In this document: piece after piece, positions 32,193-43,640 of the stretch
Position numbering within the stretch: position 1 is the first letter of the stretch
Layout of the letters: each line of letters opens with the position of its first letter
Origin: Aphelocoma coerulescens
Taxonomy: Eukaryota > Chordata > Aves > Passeriformes > Corvidae
NCBI RefSeq assembly: GCF_041296385.1
Contig: NC_091016.1
Span: 13,848,997-13,912,996 of the forward strand
Length of the DNA: 64,000 nt
Direction: 5' to 3'
Translations under genes and position numbers: made by a program
Notes under the pieces: model-generated
Told to the model about the DNA's origin: nothing
Seen by the model: the letters and a program-made list of their open reading frames with translations, nothing else
The model's database searches: none

Positions 32193-32951
32193 TCACAAGA
32201 CCTGGAAGCGCCAGGACGCCTGGTCCTTGTAGTCAAGGCAATCGGGGGAGTTGAAGTTGAGCTTCCAGGAGGCAGCAGCAGCAGCGGCGGGCTCCTTGTA
32301 GTCCAGGCAGTCGGAGGAGTTGAAGGGCAGCCCTGTGCCGCCGTAACCTTGGTGGTGGTGGTGGTGGTGGTGATGGTGGTGGTGGCCCGAGCTCTGGCTC
32401 AGCGGGTGGTGGTGGTGGTGGCCCGGCACCGAGGAGGGCCCCATGGGGCTGAGCTGGTGGGGATGGTGGTGGGAGTGCATGGGCGCCAGGTAGGAGCTGC
32501 AATCCACGCCCCCGAAATAGGACGAAGAGGGCGGCGCAGGGTAGCCCTGGCCGTACCCCCCGCCCTGGCTGTAGGACACGGGGTAGGAGGCGGAGGCGGC
32601 CGAGGCGGCGGGGCCGGCCCGCTGCATGCAGGAGGCGGCGGCCGGCGGCAGCGGCTCGGGCACCGTCACCCCCGCCGGCGCCGCGCCGGGAGAGATGGAA
32701 GCCGGGCTCCAGATGGATGACGCCGGGGTGCTGAGAGAAGCCGGGGCGCCCACCGGGGCTGAGGAGGCCGAGCTGGAGGAGGAAGACGAGGCGGAGCTGG
32801 AGGCCGCTGCCGGCGGCGTGAACTGCCCGCTGCTCTCCGAACCCGAGCTCTCCCGAGCGGGCGATGATTTCTTCTTGGCCGGACGGCTCTTGGCCCCGCC
32901 GCCGCTCTGCTGCTGCTGCCGGCACTTGGCGCGGCGGTTCTTGAACCAGAC
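32193..32951 (-). CDS. OTX1: OTX1 coding exon 3: end of homeodomain, His-rich region, OTX tail
   Basis: Encodes residues 84-335, starting [15 protein letters not shown] (homeodomain helix 3 with Lys87, homeodomain position 50, which favours TAATCC sites). Then come a basic [14 protein letters not shown] stretch, a Ser/Ala-rich region, [11 protein letters not shown], the [21 protein letters not shown] segment, His tracts (five, then eleven His), and the paired OTX tail motifs DCLDYKEP and [16 protein letters not shown]. The acceptor CTCCCTGCAG and the stop TGA at 32193-32195 are clear. The His-rich region and the tail distinguish OTX1 from OTX2 and CRX. OTX1 is a nuclear transcription factor for forebrain, midbrain and sense-organ development. 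The protein of 335 aa is slightly shorter than human OTX1 (about 354), mainly in the Ser/Ala-rich part. Confidence 0.97.
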   Translation of the reverse strand, partial: VWFKNRRAKCRQQQQSGGGAKSRPAKKKSSPARESSGSESSGQFTPPAAASSSASSSSSSSASSAPVGAPASLSTPASSIWSPASISPGAAPAGVTVPEPLPPAAASCMQRAGPAASAASASYPVSYSQGGGYGQGYPAPPSSSYFGGVDCSSYLAPMHSHHHPHQLSPMGPSSVPGHHHHHPLSQSSGHHHHHHHHHHHQGYGGTGLPFNSSDCLDYKEPAAAAAASWKLNFNSPDCLDYKDQASWRFQVL

Positions 32952-33637
32952 CTGCAGGGAGAAAACGGGGTGCAGGGGAGGAAGGAGCGTGGTCGGGTGA
33001 GCAGGGGCCCAAGCAGCCCCAGAAGGGGCTCTGCAGCCTGCGAGCACCCAACCACCCTCACCCAGTTCTCCCAGCACCCACGCCCAGCCACTAACGCTGC
33101 ACACCCCTCTCACCCCCAAATATAATCCCATCCCTGCCTGGCAACCCAGCCACCCCATAACCTGCCAAAAGCAAGGATGACTGGGGTTTGTCAAAGGCTG
33201 TGGTGTCCCAGCTCGTGCATACCCCTGGCACAGTGACAAAAGGTAGTTTTGGGGGACAGAGCCTGTGTTGGGTGCTGCCTGCATATGCCGCCCCTTTGGG
33301 TATCCAGGGAGCAGTGCCCACCAGAGGGAATACGTCTGAGAAACACCCAAGTGCTAGGGCTGCTATGCCCTGGAGCAGGTGGAGGGTGACAGAAAGGTAT
33401 TAACAAAAATAAAATTAATACAAGAGGATAAAAAATAAAAACAAATGCTCTCTCTTCGGCTGAATGTCCCCCCAGTGGGACAGAGAAGTGGACGGGAGGC
33501 CACACACATCCCTGTCCCAAGGAAACAGGGATGAGTGTGGATGGAGCACCCAGTCTGAGCGGCGCCAGCTGAGCTGGGGTGGCCCTGCATCCCCTCGTCC
33601 CACAGCGGTGCAGGATTCCCCCACGGAGGTCCAGTAC
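32952..33637 (-). other. OTX1: OTX1 intron 2
   Basis: 686 bases with consistent GT and AG ends between the two homeodomain exons. No other feature seen. Confidence 0.9.
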
Positions 33638-33789
33638 CTGGACTCGGGATTCAGGCAGGTTGATCTTCAGGGCAACTTCCTCCCGCATGAAGATGTCGGG
33701 GTAGCGGGTCTTGGCAAAGAGTGCCTCCAGCACGTCCAGCTGCGAGCGGGTGAAGGTGGTGCGCTCCCGCCGCTGCTTCCGCGGGGTGG
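33638..33789 (-). CDS. OTX1: OTX1 coding exon 2: homeodomain
   Basis: Encodes residues 33-83: [16 protein letters not shown] through [10 protein letters not shown], the paired-class homeodomain up to helix 3. The acceptor is CATCCCGCAG and the donor is GTACTG (weak but GT). The split of the homeodomain before the WFKNRR motif is the standard OTX intron position. The sequence is essentially that of other vertebrate OTX1 proteins. The first codon is shared with exon 1 (G|CC, Ala). Confidence 0.97.
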
Positions 33790-34317
33790 CTGCGGGATGA
33801 GCACCACCACACCGGTCACGCTGGGCCCCCACGCACCTCCCGCACACCCCAGCATGGGGGGAGCCCCGGTGTCCCCTGGGCAGGGGCCTGAGGCGCACCC
33901 CTGCTGCAGCCCCCAAAGAGCCGCAGTGTCCCCCACACCCCGGCTGCCGGACCCCATCCCGCTGCGGGCAGGGTGAGGGGCACAGTGCTGGGGAAGGGTC
34001 AGGCCTGGCTCTAGCAGGAGCTATGGGGAGATTTCGTTGTGCTGAAATAAATTACTTTTTTTTGTTGTTCACTTTGAAACTTCTTTATCCTTAAAAATCC
34101 CTGTGAAAACGAAGAAACCCCGGGAACAGGGGGGAAAACTCATCTAGACCCCAATCTCCCCAGGCAGGGGCGCAGACAAACCGGGGGAAGCCAGCCCACA
34201 GCCCACCCTAAACCGTACGGCCCCACCAGCTCCTCCAAACCCGCACGGGATGGAACTTTTGCCCCTCCGCTTGCTGGAGGATGGCGGGACTGGGGGGCCG
34301 CGGTGCGCGGCACTCAC
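33790..34317 (-). other. OTX1: OTX1 intron 1 (between coding exons 1 and 2)
   Basis: 528 bases, GTGAGT to CCGCAG. No other feature seen. Confidence 0.9.
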
Positions 34318-34414
34318 CCGGATACCCCACAGAGGGATGCAGCAGGTCCATGGTGGGGCCCGTCAGCCCCAGCCCATTCATGCCGTAAGGGGGCTGTTTG
34401 AGGTAAGACATCAT
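34318..34414 (-). CDS. OTX1: OTX1 coding exon 1: N terminus
   Basis: Starts with two ATGs in a row: [15 protein letters not shown], then [11 protein letters not shown]. This is the conserved OTX N terminus, and the GMNGLGL part is typical of OTX1 rather than OTX2 (AVNGLSL). The donor is GTGAGT, with one base of the Ala33 codon carried over. Total coding length over the three exons is 1008 bases including stop. Just upstream, a T-rich tract followed by CTTTGGAG|GAAACTG (exon from about 34434) may be the acceptor of a 5' UTR intron. Confidence 0.96.
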
Positions 34415-34599
34415 GCTAGAAGCCGGGCAGTTTCCTCCAAAGTCCCGCAGAAAAAAAAAATCAAAATCAAACCAAATCTATGGGGCGGGGAAGGGGGATA
34501 TGAAAAGGGAAAAAAACCTGACAAAAAGAGCCCCCGAAAACACCCCAAACAAGAGGCAAAAAAAAATTTAAAGCCAACGACAATTAAAAAACGGAGCAC

Positions 34600-37500
34600 T
34601 AAGTCGGTATGAAAGGAGTTTTTTCCGTTCCGTCCCGCCGTCACCGCCGCGAGGTCCTCGAGAGATCGCAGGTGAAGTGAGAGAAAAATAAAAACGAAGC
34701 AAAAAAAAAAAAAATTAAAATAGCGACGAGGATCGAGAAACAGGCGGATTTCTTCCCCGCGCAGAGGCGAGGCCGGAGCGCCTGGGGAGAGAGCGGAGAG
34801 AAGCGGGTGAGGCTTCGGCCGCCCGAGTCCTGCCGGGGGCTCCCGCGGGGTTGCGCCCACCCGGCGCGGGGGCTCCGCGCGGGCGGCTTCCGCTTGTTAA
34901 TTTTATTATTATTTTATTTTAAACGAAGGCGAGTCGCGCGCATTTCCGAGAGGCAACAGTGCCCGGCGATCGGGAGAGATAAAGCAATTATTTAAAAAGA
35001 TAATTGGATTAGGAATCAAAAGGAGGTATCAGAGGAGGGAAGTATAATTAATTTAAAAGCGAGCAGACGGGGACGTTTTAATTAGAAATGGATAAGAGTT
35101 AAAAAGGGGAAAAGGAAAAGAGCGCTCCGGCAGCCGAGCGGGCGACAGGGCCGGCAGCCGGGACGGGACGGCGGCGGGGCCCGCCCGGGGGGCTCGGCAG
35201 GGCCGGCGGGGGGGGGGGGGACACGCACACGAGAGACCCGGCAGCGCCCGGGCTCGGTGGCAAAACGCCGCAGACAAACGCGGAGGGGAGGAAGCAGCGG
35301 AAAGACCCCGGGCGGTCCCGTCGAGCCCCGGGGGCAGCCCCCGCTGCCGAGGCTGAGACAGCTCCCCCCAGCCGGGTGAACGGGGGCACCCGGCCCGCGG
35401 GGAGGTGGATGCCGGGCGGGGGTTCGCGGTGCCCCCCGGTAGGCCGGGGCCGGGCGCAGGTCGGGTGGCGGCGCCGGGACCCGGCGTTGCATAACTTTGT
35501 CGGGGACGCGGCGGAGCGGGCCCGTCCCGGGAGGAGAGAGTGGGGAAGACGGGGGAAATAAAAGTGAAAAAGAGAAGCGAGAAAATAGGAAAATCCCGAG
35601 GCAGCCCCGGCCCGGCCGTGCTCACCACCCCTGCCCACAGCGCCGCGGGCCCGCTACGCTCCGTCCCGGCGCCGCCGCCCGCCCCGTCGGTGAGCGCGGT
35701 GCTCACCGCCCCCGCCCGCCTCACCTGCGCGGCCACCTGCGGAGCGACTGAGCGCCCGCCCGACGGCCGCGGCGGGGGCTGCGCGGGGCAGCGCGGGGCG
35801 GAGCGGGCGGGGGGCGCGGAGGGGGCGCGGCGGGGGGAGGAGGGAGGGGGGCAGGCAGGTGAGAGGCGGGCTGGGGAGGGGGGCCGGGGGGGCGCTGCCC
35901 GAAGCCGAGCCGCGCACCCCCGACTTGTCGGGGTGCCCCGCGTTACCTTGCCGGCGGCCCGCGCTGTCGGGGCGATGGAGCCGCGGCCCTGATGAGGATT
36001 GATCACCTACCCCCGGCCCTACCCTTGTATGTGCGCGCAAAGCAACTGCGTAACCAGCCCGGCGCCAATCCCCGGCCGCTCCCCGCCTGACTGACAGCCG
36101 CCCGGGCAATGGCAGCGCGGGGCGACGGCTCGTCCGCACCGCCCCGCGCCGCTCCGCGCTCCCCCGCGCACCGACCCCGGCGCCGCGGAGAGCCGGCCGG
36201 CGGAGCGAGGGGTGCAGGGGGCGGGCGGGCAGGGCCCCGCGTAACCTCCGCGGAGAGGGCGGGTGGTGGGAATTGTTGGAGAAGTGCGGAACAGAGGGGG
36301 GCCGCTCCGCGCCCGCGCAGCTCTGCCCCCTCCCTCGGGGAAGCCCCCTACGCCGCTCCGTGCCGCCCTCCGCGTCCCTGCCGCCCGAGGAGATCGCAGA
36401 AAAAGTTTCGGCCGCCGCCTTCGCCGGCACGGAGGGCGCTCCTGGGGAGGGGAGGCGGTGTCGCGGCCCCCCCATCCCGATGCCCGCAGGCTCTCCCAAA
36501 CTTTGTGCTTTAAAATCCCAATAAAACTACTGTGACCGCACCTTTCCCCGCGTGTCCCGAATTTGGGGGCTCCGCGGGGGGCGAGCGGGCGGGGGCCGCA
36601 CGGGAGCGGCGGGGAGAGGGGCGAGAAGACACGGGGCCCTCCGCACCGCTCCGCGGGGCCCCACTCCTTGCTCGAGGCGGCGGGGTCGGGGCGCAGCGGC
36701 CGCGCAGGCGGCGGAGCGGCCCCGGACCTCTAAAGAGGCTCCGGTGCGCAGCTTTTGTTGGTCTCCCCAAATCAACTCCCTCTAATTGCAGTGGAGCTGA
36801 AAGCGAGCTAATGTTCAAAGGCGCTGCCCGCCGGCCCCGATCGGAGCGCGGTCTCCCGGGGGGAAGACTTTCCCCCCCATTTTATTTTGTTATTGTTGGA
36901 GTTTTTTTCCCCCCCTTCTTTTCAAATATTTTTTCCTGTGCGAGGAGGGAACCGTCTAAGCCGGGCAGGAGGGAGCCGATGAGCCGATGAGCAGAGCGAA
37001 GGAGGTTAGCAAGCCCCTCTGCTCTCCCGCAAAAGTCAGCGACACGGGCACTTCTCCCCGTAACAAAGGCGCCGCGGCCCATTCACAAAAAAGCAAAGGG
37101 AGAAGGAGGGAGGAGGAAGAGTTTGTGGGGGCAGTTCTCCCCCCTTCCAGCCCCTCTTCCCCGTTTTGCCCCGGCCCTGCCGGGGCAGTTCCTGGCTCGG
37201 GCTGGGCTGCCCCCCGCCGCCTTCCCATCACTTCGCCCCGCCGGGGCAGCCCCGGTCCTGGCGGGCAGCAGGCCCCCCCGAGGCTTTTCCCCCGCGCACA
37301 CACCAGGGGGTATCTATGCCCCCCCAAGCCTCCCGCAACTCCCGCGGTTGCCCAATCCCCAATTGCAGACGCCTCCCCGCAGGCTCGGCCGGGGGCTGCG
37401 GGCAGGGCGAGCGCGGGGCTCGCCACCCCCCCCGAGGTGACGGTCCCGATCGGCGACTCCGATCCCCCGTTCCCTCCGCCGGACGGAGCCGGCGCCCTCC

Positions 37501-38970
37501 CCGCTGCGCCCAGGTAAGGTCGGCGGCAGGGCGGGACCTGCGGGTGGGCAGGGGGCTGGGCTGCGCGACCCCGGCCCCGGCGAAGGGCAGGGGCAGTTCG
37601 GTCCGGCTGCGGGGCGGGGGCCTCCTGCGGCCGGTTTGCCGGGCTGGGGGCGAAAGACAGGGGACACACACACTTATTTTTCCCTCGGTCTATCGACTGA
37701 GTTACTTTTTTCGCTTTAAAAGCTAGGCAAACATCGGCCCCCCTAGGAGAGGAGGATGCCCGCCCGCGGCCCCGCTCGCCCCAGGGACAGACCCACGCTT
37801 CGGGGCTCAGCAGCTCCCGGTGCCCGGCTGGGCAGGCAGCGCCGCGGGCTTTGCCGCCTCTCCCCTCCCGAGCCTCCGCCGCGCTCCGCAGCCGCGGAGC
37901 CCTCGGAGCGCGTTTCCTCCCGTCCCCAGCCGCTGTATTTTTACGGGAGGGCAGAAGAGCACGGCGGAGCCCGCTGCCCCAGCCGCCCCGGTGCGGGGGT
38001 GCTGCGCGCATCTTCCCAAACTTCGCATGGGGCCAAACCCACCTACGGGCCCCGGAGCAGCCCCCAGTTTCCCAGGCCGGTACATCCCGCGGCACCGGCG
38101 GCCGCTCGCACAAAACCGGGCGCTTCTCTCCTCCACGGGGGACTTTTTTTGGTGAGAGCGGGAGGGCGGAGCGGGCCGCGGGCCGCAGCTGCACCTGGAG
38201 CCGCCGGCGCTGTTGGGGCTCCTCGCGGAGCGGCAGCCGCAACCCCGCAGGGTTTGGGCTCCTTCCGCCAGCTCCGCTCCCCGCGGGTGCGTTCCTTGCG
38301 CGCCCGCAGCCGGGCTTTGGCCGCGCATCCCCCACGCCGCCGGCGGGCGGCATCGCCCCCCCGGGGAAAAGTTTTACCTCCCCCTCCCCGAGTTGCATTT
38401 TATTAAAATCAAACGAAAAACTTTTCCGTCCGGTGGGCTTCGTTGCGTTGGCGAAGCGGCGGCGGCCGGGGCGGCCCGGGGCGCGGAGCCCCGCTGCCCC
38501 CCCCCGCCCCCGGCCGGGATCGGTCCCTTCCCGCCCCCCAAGCCCCCTCCCCGGCCGACTGCGGGCGGGAGGGATGAAGGGAGTTTCCCAGGTAACGAGA
38601 AAAGCGGCAGTTACGGTAAGAAAGATTCGGGTTTTATTGAAAATTTTATATATGACTCGGTGTTGTAATAAATAAACGAGACGAGCTCCACGAAGGGACG
38701 ATGCGAGCGCGGGACACGCTTGGGGGCACACGGACGGGGCGGGGTGCGGTGGGGAACGAGGCCGGGCGCAATAAATAACGCGGAGCGGGCGGCGCGGTCC
38801 GGTTCGGTCCGCGGGGGGACGCGGGTGGGAAGTGCCGCGCTGTCCCGGGCCGGGCCGGTCTCTGCCCCGGGCTGCCCCGCTCCGCTCGCAGCCGCTCCCA
38901 GGGTTTTGTGCCAGCTCTGGGGGAGAAGCCCCCCGAGTAAACCAGAGCAGCTCGGCTCTCCTCCCGGGGA
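34600..38970. promoter_or_regulatory. OTX1: CpG island, OTX1 promoter and 5' UTR region
   Basis: Extremely GC- and CpG-rich for over 4 kb, with an uninterrupted G run at about 35208-35220. Such islands mark the promoters of developmental transcription factors and are usual Polycomb targets. Vertebrate OTX1 has untranslated 5' exons. Possible minus-strand donors are GCAAG|GTAACG (exon edge 35947) and GCGCAG|GTGAGG (exon edge 35725). Neither can be confirmed and no TATA box is evident. Long open frames on both strands, up to 685 codons, are by-products of the few stop codons in GC-rich DNA. The right part overlaps the probable EHBP1 3' UTR. Confidence 0.75.
38633..38638 (-). terminator. EHBP1: EHBP1 polyadenylation signal candidate (AATAAA)
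   Basis: First clear AATAAA on the minus strand after the EHBP1 stop at 39530; another is at 38398-38403. The 3' UTR would be about 0.9 kb and would end inside the CpG island upstream of OTX1. Confidence 0.45.
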
Positions 38971-39529
38971 AATGTAAAACTGATGTAATAAACCACTGGT
39001 AAATACAGCACATTTTTAATAATAACTGGGGTGGATCTGACCTAACTATAAAATGTAGGTAGCTTATTAAGTATTACATATGGCAGGACTAGATGAAACC
39101 ATTCCCAATGATTTTTTTTTTTCCTATATCCCCCTCTCTAATCCTATTACGACAAAAACATTTTTATTTCAAAACTCAGCCCTCCTCCAGCTACAGAAAC
39201 CAGGACAGACTATTTCTTCTCCTCCTTCCGCCCATCTCCGGCATCGCCCGCACGCCAGGGGTCTCGGCGATTCCATTTCCAACGCTTTCGGCAGGAGAGC
39301 TGAGCCCACACGGAAATCATGGGACAACGCGAGTTCGCTTCAATGGAAAACAAAAAACAACGGAGTGGGGCCCGGCGCAGCCTAGATCTGGCCTAAGAAA
39401 ATGGAAAAAAGTTTAATCTTTTTTTTTCAAAACATCTTTTTTTTTGTTTTTTTTTCCCAGTCTCATGTCGGCATTTTAAAAACATAGGAAAGCCGCGCTG
39501 CGATTGCGTTGCCGCCGCGGGAAGGCCGC
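38639..39529 (-). other. EHBP1: EHBP1 3' UTR (proposed)
   Basis: From the stop codon to the first AATAAA. The part near the stop (39050-39480) is AT-richer and has T runs. No open frame of interest. Confidence 0.45.
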
Positions 39530-39620
39530 TCACTGGAGAACGCATTTCTCTTCCTTCTTGGCCATCTTGCCTTTGTTTTGCTCGAGGGTCCTCTCCAAAT
39601 GCTCGTCCTCTTCTTCGGCC
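39530..39620 (-). CDS. EHBP1: EHBP1 last coding exon with CaaX box
   Basis: EHBP1 links EHD proteins and Rab8/Rab10-family GTPases to actin during endocytic recycling. This exon encodes AEEEDEHLERTLEQNKGK and then the end MAKKEEKCVLQ. CVLQ is a CaaX prenylation signal. The acceptor is CCGCAG and the stop TGA is at 39530-39532. The part before the box is the end of the last helix of the bMERB Rab-binding domain. The phase (one base carried in) matches the preceding exon exactly. Confidence 0.95.
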
Positions 39621-39795
39621 CTGCGGAAAGAGGCGGCGGGAGGCGCGGTGAGGGACTGCGCGGGGTGCGCACCGGCCCCGCTCACCTCCGAGGCCATGCC
39701 GAGTTCCCCCACGGCCACGGCGCCCGCGGACTTGGGCCAAACTTTCCGTGGGGACCGTGGTGACTCGGCGGGGACCCCCCCTTTGCCCGACTCAC

Positions 39796-39910
39796 TGCTT
39801 CTCCTGGGCGTCCAGGTCCCTGACCAGCGCGTCCCGTTTGTTAACGAGAATAACGAGTTCGTCCAGCAAGAGCTGCTCTCGCCTCTTCTGCGCCTCGGTC
39901 TTCTGCCAGT
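39796..39910 (-). CDS. EHBP1: EHBP1 exon, bMERB domain
   Basis: Encodes (D)[17 protein letters not shown], then [20 protein letters not shown]: a long amphipathic helix of the bMERB domain, rich in Lys and Glu. The acceptor is TCCCGCAG and the donor GTGAGT; phases match on both sides (2 bases in, 2 out, 37 full codons). It is separated from the last exon by a GC-rich intron of 175 bases. Confidence 0.95.
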
Positions 39911-40026
39911 CTGCGGGAGAAGCACAACAAGAGCAGCGGTGAGAGCCGCGGCCGCCAGCGCCCGGCACAGCCAACCCGGCCGGAACCGCGCCCGCTGCGG
40001 CCCGGCCCGGCCCGGCCCGGCTCGTA

Positions 40027-40139
40027 CAGCCCAACGCAGCCTGGCACGGCTCAGCCCGGCCCGGCACAGCCCAGTGCAGCCTGGCACGGCTCAGCCCGGC
40101 CCGGCACAGCCCAGTGCAGCCTGGCACAGCCCGACCCGG
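40027..40139. repeat. 40-bp GC-rich tandem repeat (about 2.8 copies)
   Basis: Unit CAGCCCAGTGCAGCCTGGCA + CGGCTCAGCCCGGCCCGGCA, with copies starting at 40027, 40067 and 40107, the third incomplete. Copies differ by a few bases. A run of CCCGG pentamers (about 40000-40022) precedes it. A minisatellite likely to vary in copy number. Confidence 0.9.
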
Positions 40140-40262
40140 CCCCGGCCTCTCTCCCCACCGAGGCTACCGCGGGGACAAGCGCAGCCCGGCGGCGTTTCGC
40201 CCACCTTGGTTTCGGGGAGCTCAGCAATGATTTGGGGGTCGTTTGTGTGGGGGTTTCTTTCC

Positions 40263-40289
40263 TTTTTTTTTTTTTTTTTTTTTTTTTTT
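40263..40289. repeat. Poly-T run
   Basis: 27 consecutive T, intronic. Other homopolymers of similar length: 42221-42245 (T), about 60021-60040 (A), about 60464-60482 (T), about 62530-62551 (T). Confidence 0.9.
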
Positions 40290-41014
40290 GTTCTTTGTAG
40301 TGTAAAATTTGTTTTGTTTTGTTTTCCCCACGCTTGTGCCTGCTGGCGGGCATGGCCACTGCCAGGTTTGCCCTCCCGGAGGAATGCCCGCTTCCCGCAG
40401 CCAGGCTCCTCTCTGCGCACTCCTCGCCCGCTCTCAGCGGCTGGAGGAATCTCACACTGCGCACCATATGCTCCGCAGTAACTTTAAAGGCAGGTATCGC
40501 TTAATTAGCATTTCCCACTTTGAAGTAAAAATACACTTGCTACAGAATATCGCGGGGCCCCTCCACCCCCGGCGCTGGTAGCCAGCGGCGGGCGGGCCGC
40601 CTCGCTATTCCCAAAGGGATTCCTCTGGCCGCGGCCCGCCGGAGCCCGGCCCAGCCCGGCGCAGCCCCCCGGGGCCGCCCGCAGCCTCCGGCTCTCCAGC
40701 CAGACCGTGAGGGCTTGTCGCTGTCAGTCAAGCCCCAGCCTTCCCCGCCTCCCTCATTAAGAAGGTAAACAATGAAAAGCAGGAGCAGTAGATTATGAGG
40801 GAGATAGCAGGACAATTGAGGAGCGGGAGGGAAAGAGGACACCAGCTCCAAAAAAAAAAAAAAAAAAAACCAAAAAAAACAACCACCGGGAGAAGCCATC
40901 GCCACCGGCCCGGCGGTGTCCTCCTCCCCGGCCGCGCTTCCCGAAGGCGAAGGGAAGAGAGGGTGCAGTCCTTTTGGCTTTCTCCCCCACCCCCCCGCGC
41001 TCTCCATTGCCCTG

Positions 41015-41190
41015 GGCGATCATGTTAAAACTCACATGGCTGGTGCTTATTCAGATAACCCGAACAATGCTCCCCACCGGTTACCATGTGAATCTTCACA
41101 AACCCCGCAAGAATGCGGTGGTTCAAATCCCCCTGACCCCCCTCCAAAGCCAAATTTATTCAAGACAGCAAACTGCTCAGAAGCTTTATG
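41015..41190. promoter_or_regulatory. Candidate conserved non-coding block
   Basis: Unique sequence starting GGGCGATCATGTTAAAAC and containing AATGCTCCCCACCGGTTACC, next to the GC-rich end of the gene. Appearance only; it might regulate the adjacent OTX1. Confidence 0.2.
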
Positions 41191-43319
41191 AAAGCAAGTG
41201 GTGCTAGAGGGAATTCAGCCTTGTATTTACAAATTAAAAATTAGATGCATCATCATGCAATAAAGGTTGGAAGAGCGGCAGAAAGGCAGGAATGTGTAAC
41301 CGCTTTTATCGCGCCCTCCTCGCCGTCTGCCTGGGCACACGGGCCCACGAGCGAGCCACAGGAAAAGCAGCACGCAGGAAAACCCACGGCGACACGTGTG
41401 TGCAGGCACTGCGAGCAGCGAGCACGCACGGCCGGTCCTGCAGGCAGCGGGGGAGCTGCTGCGGTGGCACCAAAGCCCTTCCCGGAGCACTGGCCTGGCA
41501 GGGCACCGCGGAAACTTCCCGGGAGTTTCTGTTTTTCCCATTTTTCTTTCTTTTCCTGGTTCTTCTTCCTTTCCTTCCTCATTCTCTTTTCTTTTAAACG
41601 TGTCCTTTCCCTTCCACCATTGGTAAGGAAATAATTTTCCAGGTGTACACAGATTAGAAGTGGAGTTAGAAGCCAAAATTACTGGTAATCCAAGCCATTT
41701 TTTCCTGCCACAAAGCTGCTTTAATTTCGGTAGCAGCCTTTTAGGTGCTACTTCTTGGAGCAGTGTCTCGATTTTCACTGCTGCTTCCTCTTCTGCTCCT
41801 TTTGGGCAAAGCTCCTTCAGTTCAACCCATTTAAAACACACTGCTCTGCCACTCTGCGAGTCAGAGCTTCCCCAAACCGCAGCGTTTTGCCCTACAAATA
41901 AAGCCCCTCACACGCAATGAGATCTCAGCATGACAACACCACCCTGAAAAGGGACACGGCAGCACGCCAGACAGAAGAGGAGAGAGACACACATGGCAGA
42001 GGATTTCAGGGGTGTTTGCTTCCCCCCAAGACGTGGTCCCCAACTTTTAGGTTAACTTTCCCTCAGCTTCAGCTGGGAACTGTGCTCAGACTCAGGCTCC
42101 CCGGCACACCTGGGCACACGAAGCTCTGCATGAAAAGGGACTTGAAATCCATCGTCTCTTCTGCCTGGACTTTATTTAATTTTTTGCCATTTTGATGATT
42201 TTCACTTCTTACTTTTAAATCTTTTTTTTTTTTTTTTTTTTTTTTGTTCATCCCCTGCTCTCCAGCTGCAGCAACAACTTTAGTTTTTGAAAGAGCAAAC
42301 AAGTCAGAATATTTCAGTACATGTTTTGCTCAGTCCCTCACTATTCTTCTCTGTTAAATCCCTTCCTAAATACTACAGGTTTTGTTGCTTCATCTTATAG
42401 CCCTGTGAAGTAAATAATGTGCTACTAGGATTTCATTGAACCAAACTGTGTATTTGTTTTGGATTTTGTTTGTTTTTTTCTGCATTTGCTTATTATTAAT
42501 GTTTGAAATACGCCATGGGAAAACCTGATGGCAGAAATATTCCCTTGCAGTTTTACTTCCATTTCTAGAAAAGGAGTCTGCCTTTCCTCCCCCCAAAATA
42601 AATAAAGAGTCAAGCAGCAATTGATTAAAAGGGGAACTGACTTTAAGTATTTAAATAGCATTTTATAGGTGACTACCTTGAAATTTTGTTTTATCCAACA
42701 AAATACTGCTGGGCAGCAGTTTTGGGAAGCATCCCTATGTTTAAAAAAGAAACTGTGTTCAAGTTTGATTCCTACCTGTTGTGCCTTTTAAGCCAGGATT
42801 ACCTATAACACCTGTCACATATAGTTACCCAGGCTGACTGCAGCTCTGGGAAGCTACAATATGGGCTGTGATTAATTTGAAGATTTCAGAATAATACTGT
42901 TATAAAAGCTACACTCTGGACAAAAATAGGATTAAGCTCTGAGGCTGTATATGAGCTAAAAGTGTTGAAAGCTAAAGCCCCTGTGCCACCACTCGCGATG
43001 GGCAGTTTAAAATGACAGAGTTTGCTAAATTCACATTGAAGTAGAAATGTTTTCAATTATTCATCTTCATTGACTTCATATTGTCTTTTTTTTCCCCCCC
43101 ACTGCTTAAACTGATAATTACTTTGAGCAAACAGACGTCCAGTTCCCATAGAAATGCTTTAATAGAAATGGTCGAAAGTTCTCTTAGTAAAACCTTCAAC
43201 CTTGCCACTATAATAAATAAGCCCGGCACTTTGATGAAAATTAACACTAGTTTTGTAAAGAGCACATTGGGGGATTGCAGTCAGGTCTTATCTTTAGTTC
43301 CAGTCAACTAGCAATCCTG

Positions 43320-43640
43320 AAAGAGTTTGCATCATCATCAGAGCAGGCCATTTGATAGGATTCTGCTGCTGAACCTAATCAATCTATGGAATACTGTGGC
43401 TGCGCGGTGTAACAAAGCTAAAATAGATTTACAAATGGGGTTTTAGAGGATAAGCTCCTCCACAGGATTACATATTGATTTTAAATATAAAAAGCTTATC
43501 ATATAAACCATAACTACAAAAATAGTGAACCTATGCATAAATCCTTTTAGAAGAGCACCCACTTCAAACTATAAGCCAAGAATAAATCAAGATGTACAAA
43601 ATCCGAAAGAAGATCCATTTCTTGGGCAGAAAATGAACAC
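43320..43640. promoter_or_regulatory. Candidate conserved non-coding block in EHBP1 intron
   Basis: Unique AT-rich sequence without repeats, including CTAATCAATC (about 43375), CACAGGATTACATATTGATT (OTX-type GGATTA at about 43464) and AAAAGCTTATCATATAAACC. Bicoid-type sites near OTX1 could mean autoregulation. Inference from motif content only. Confidence 0.25.

Noticed and set aside
32136..32720. 194-codon plus-strand open frame
   Set aside because: Antisense shadow of the OTX1 last exon: His and Ser codons read as Val/Gly-rich sequence.
36956..39013. 685-codon minus-strand open frame in the CpG island
   Set aside because: Rich in Pro, Arg, Gly and Ala, with several other long frames overlapping it on both strands. 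This is typical of stop-poor GC-rich DNA, and no domain is recognisable.
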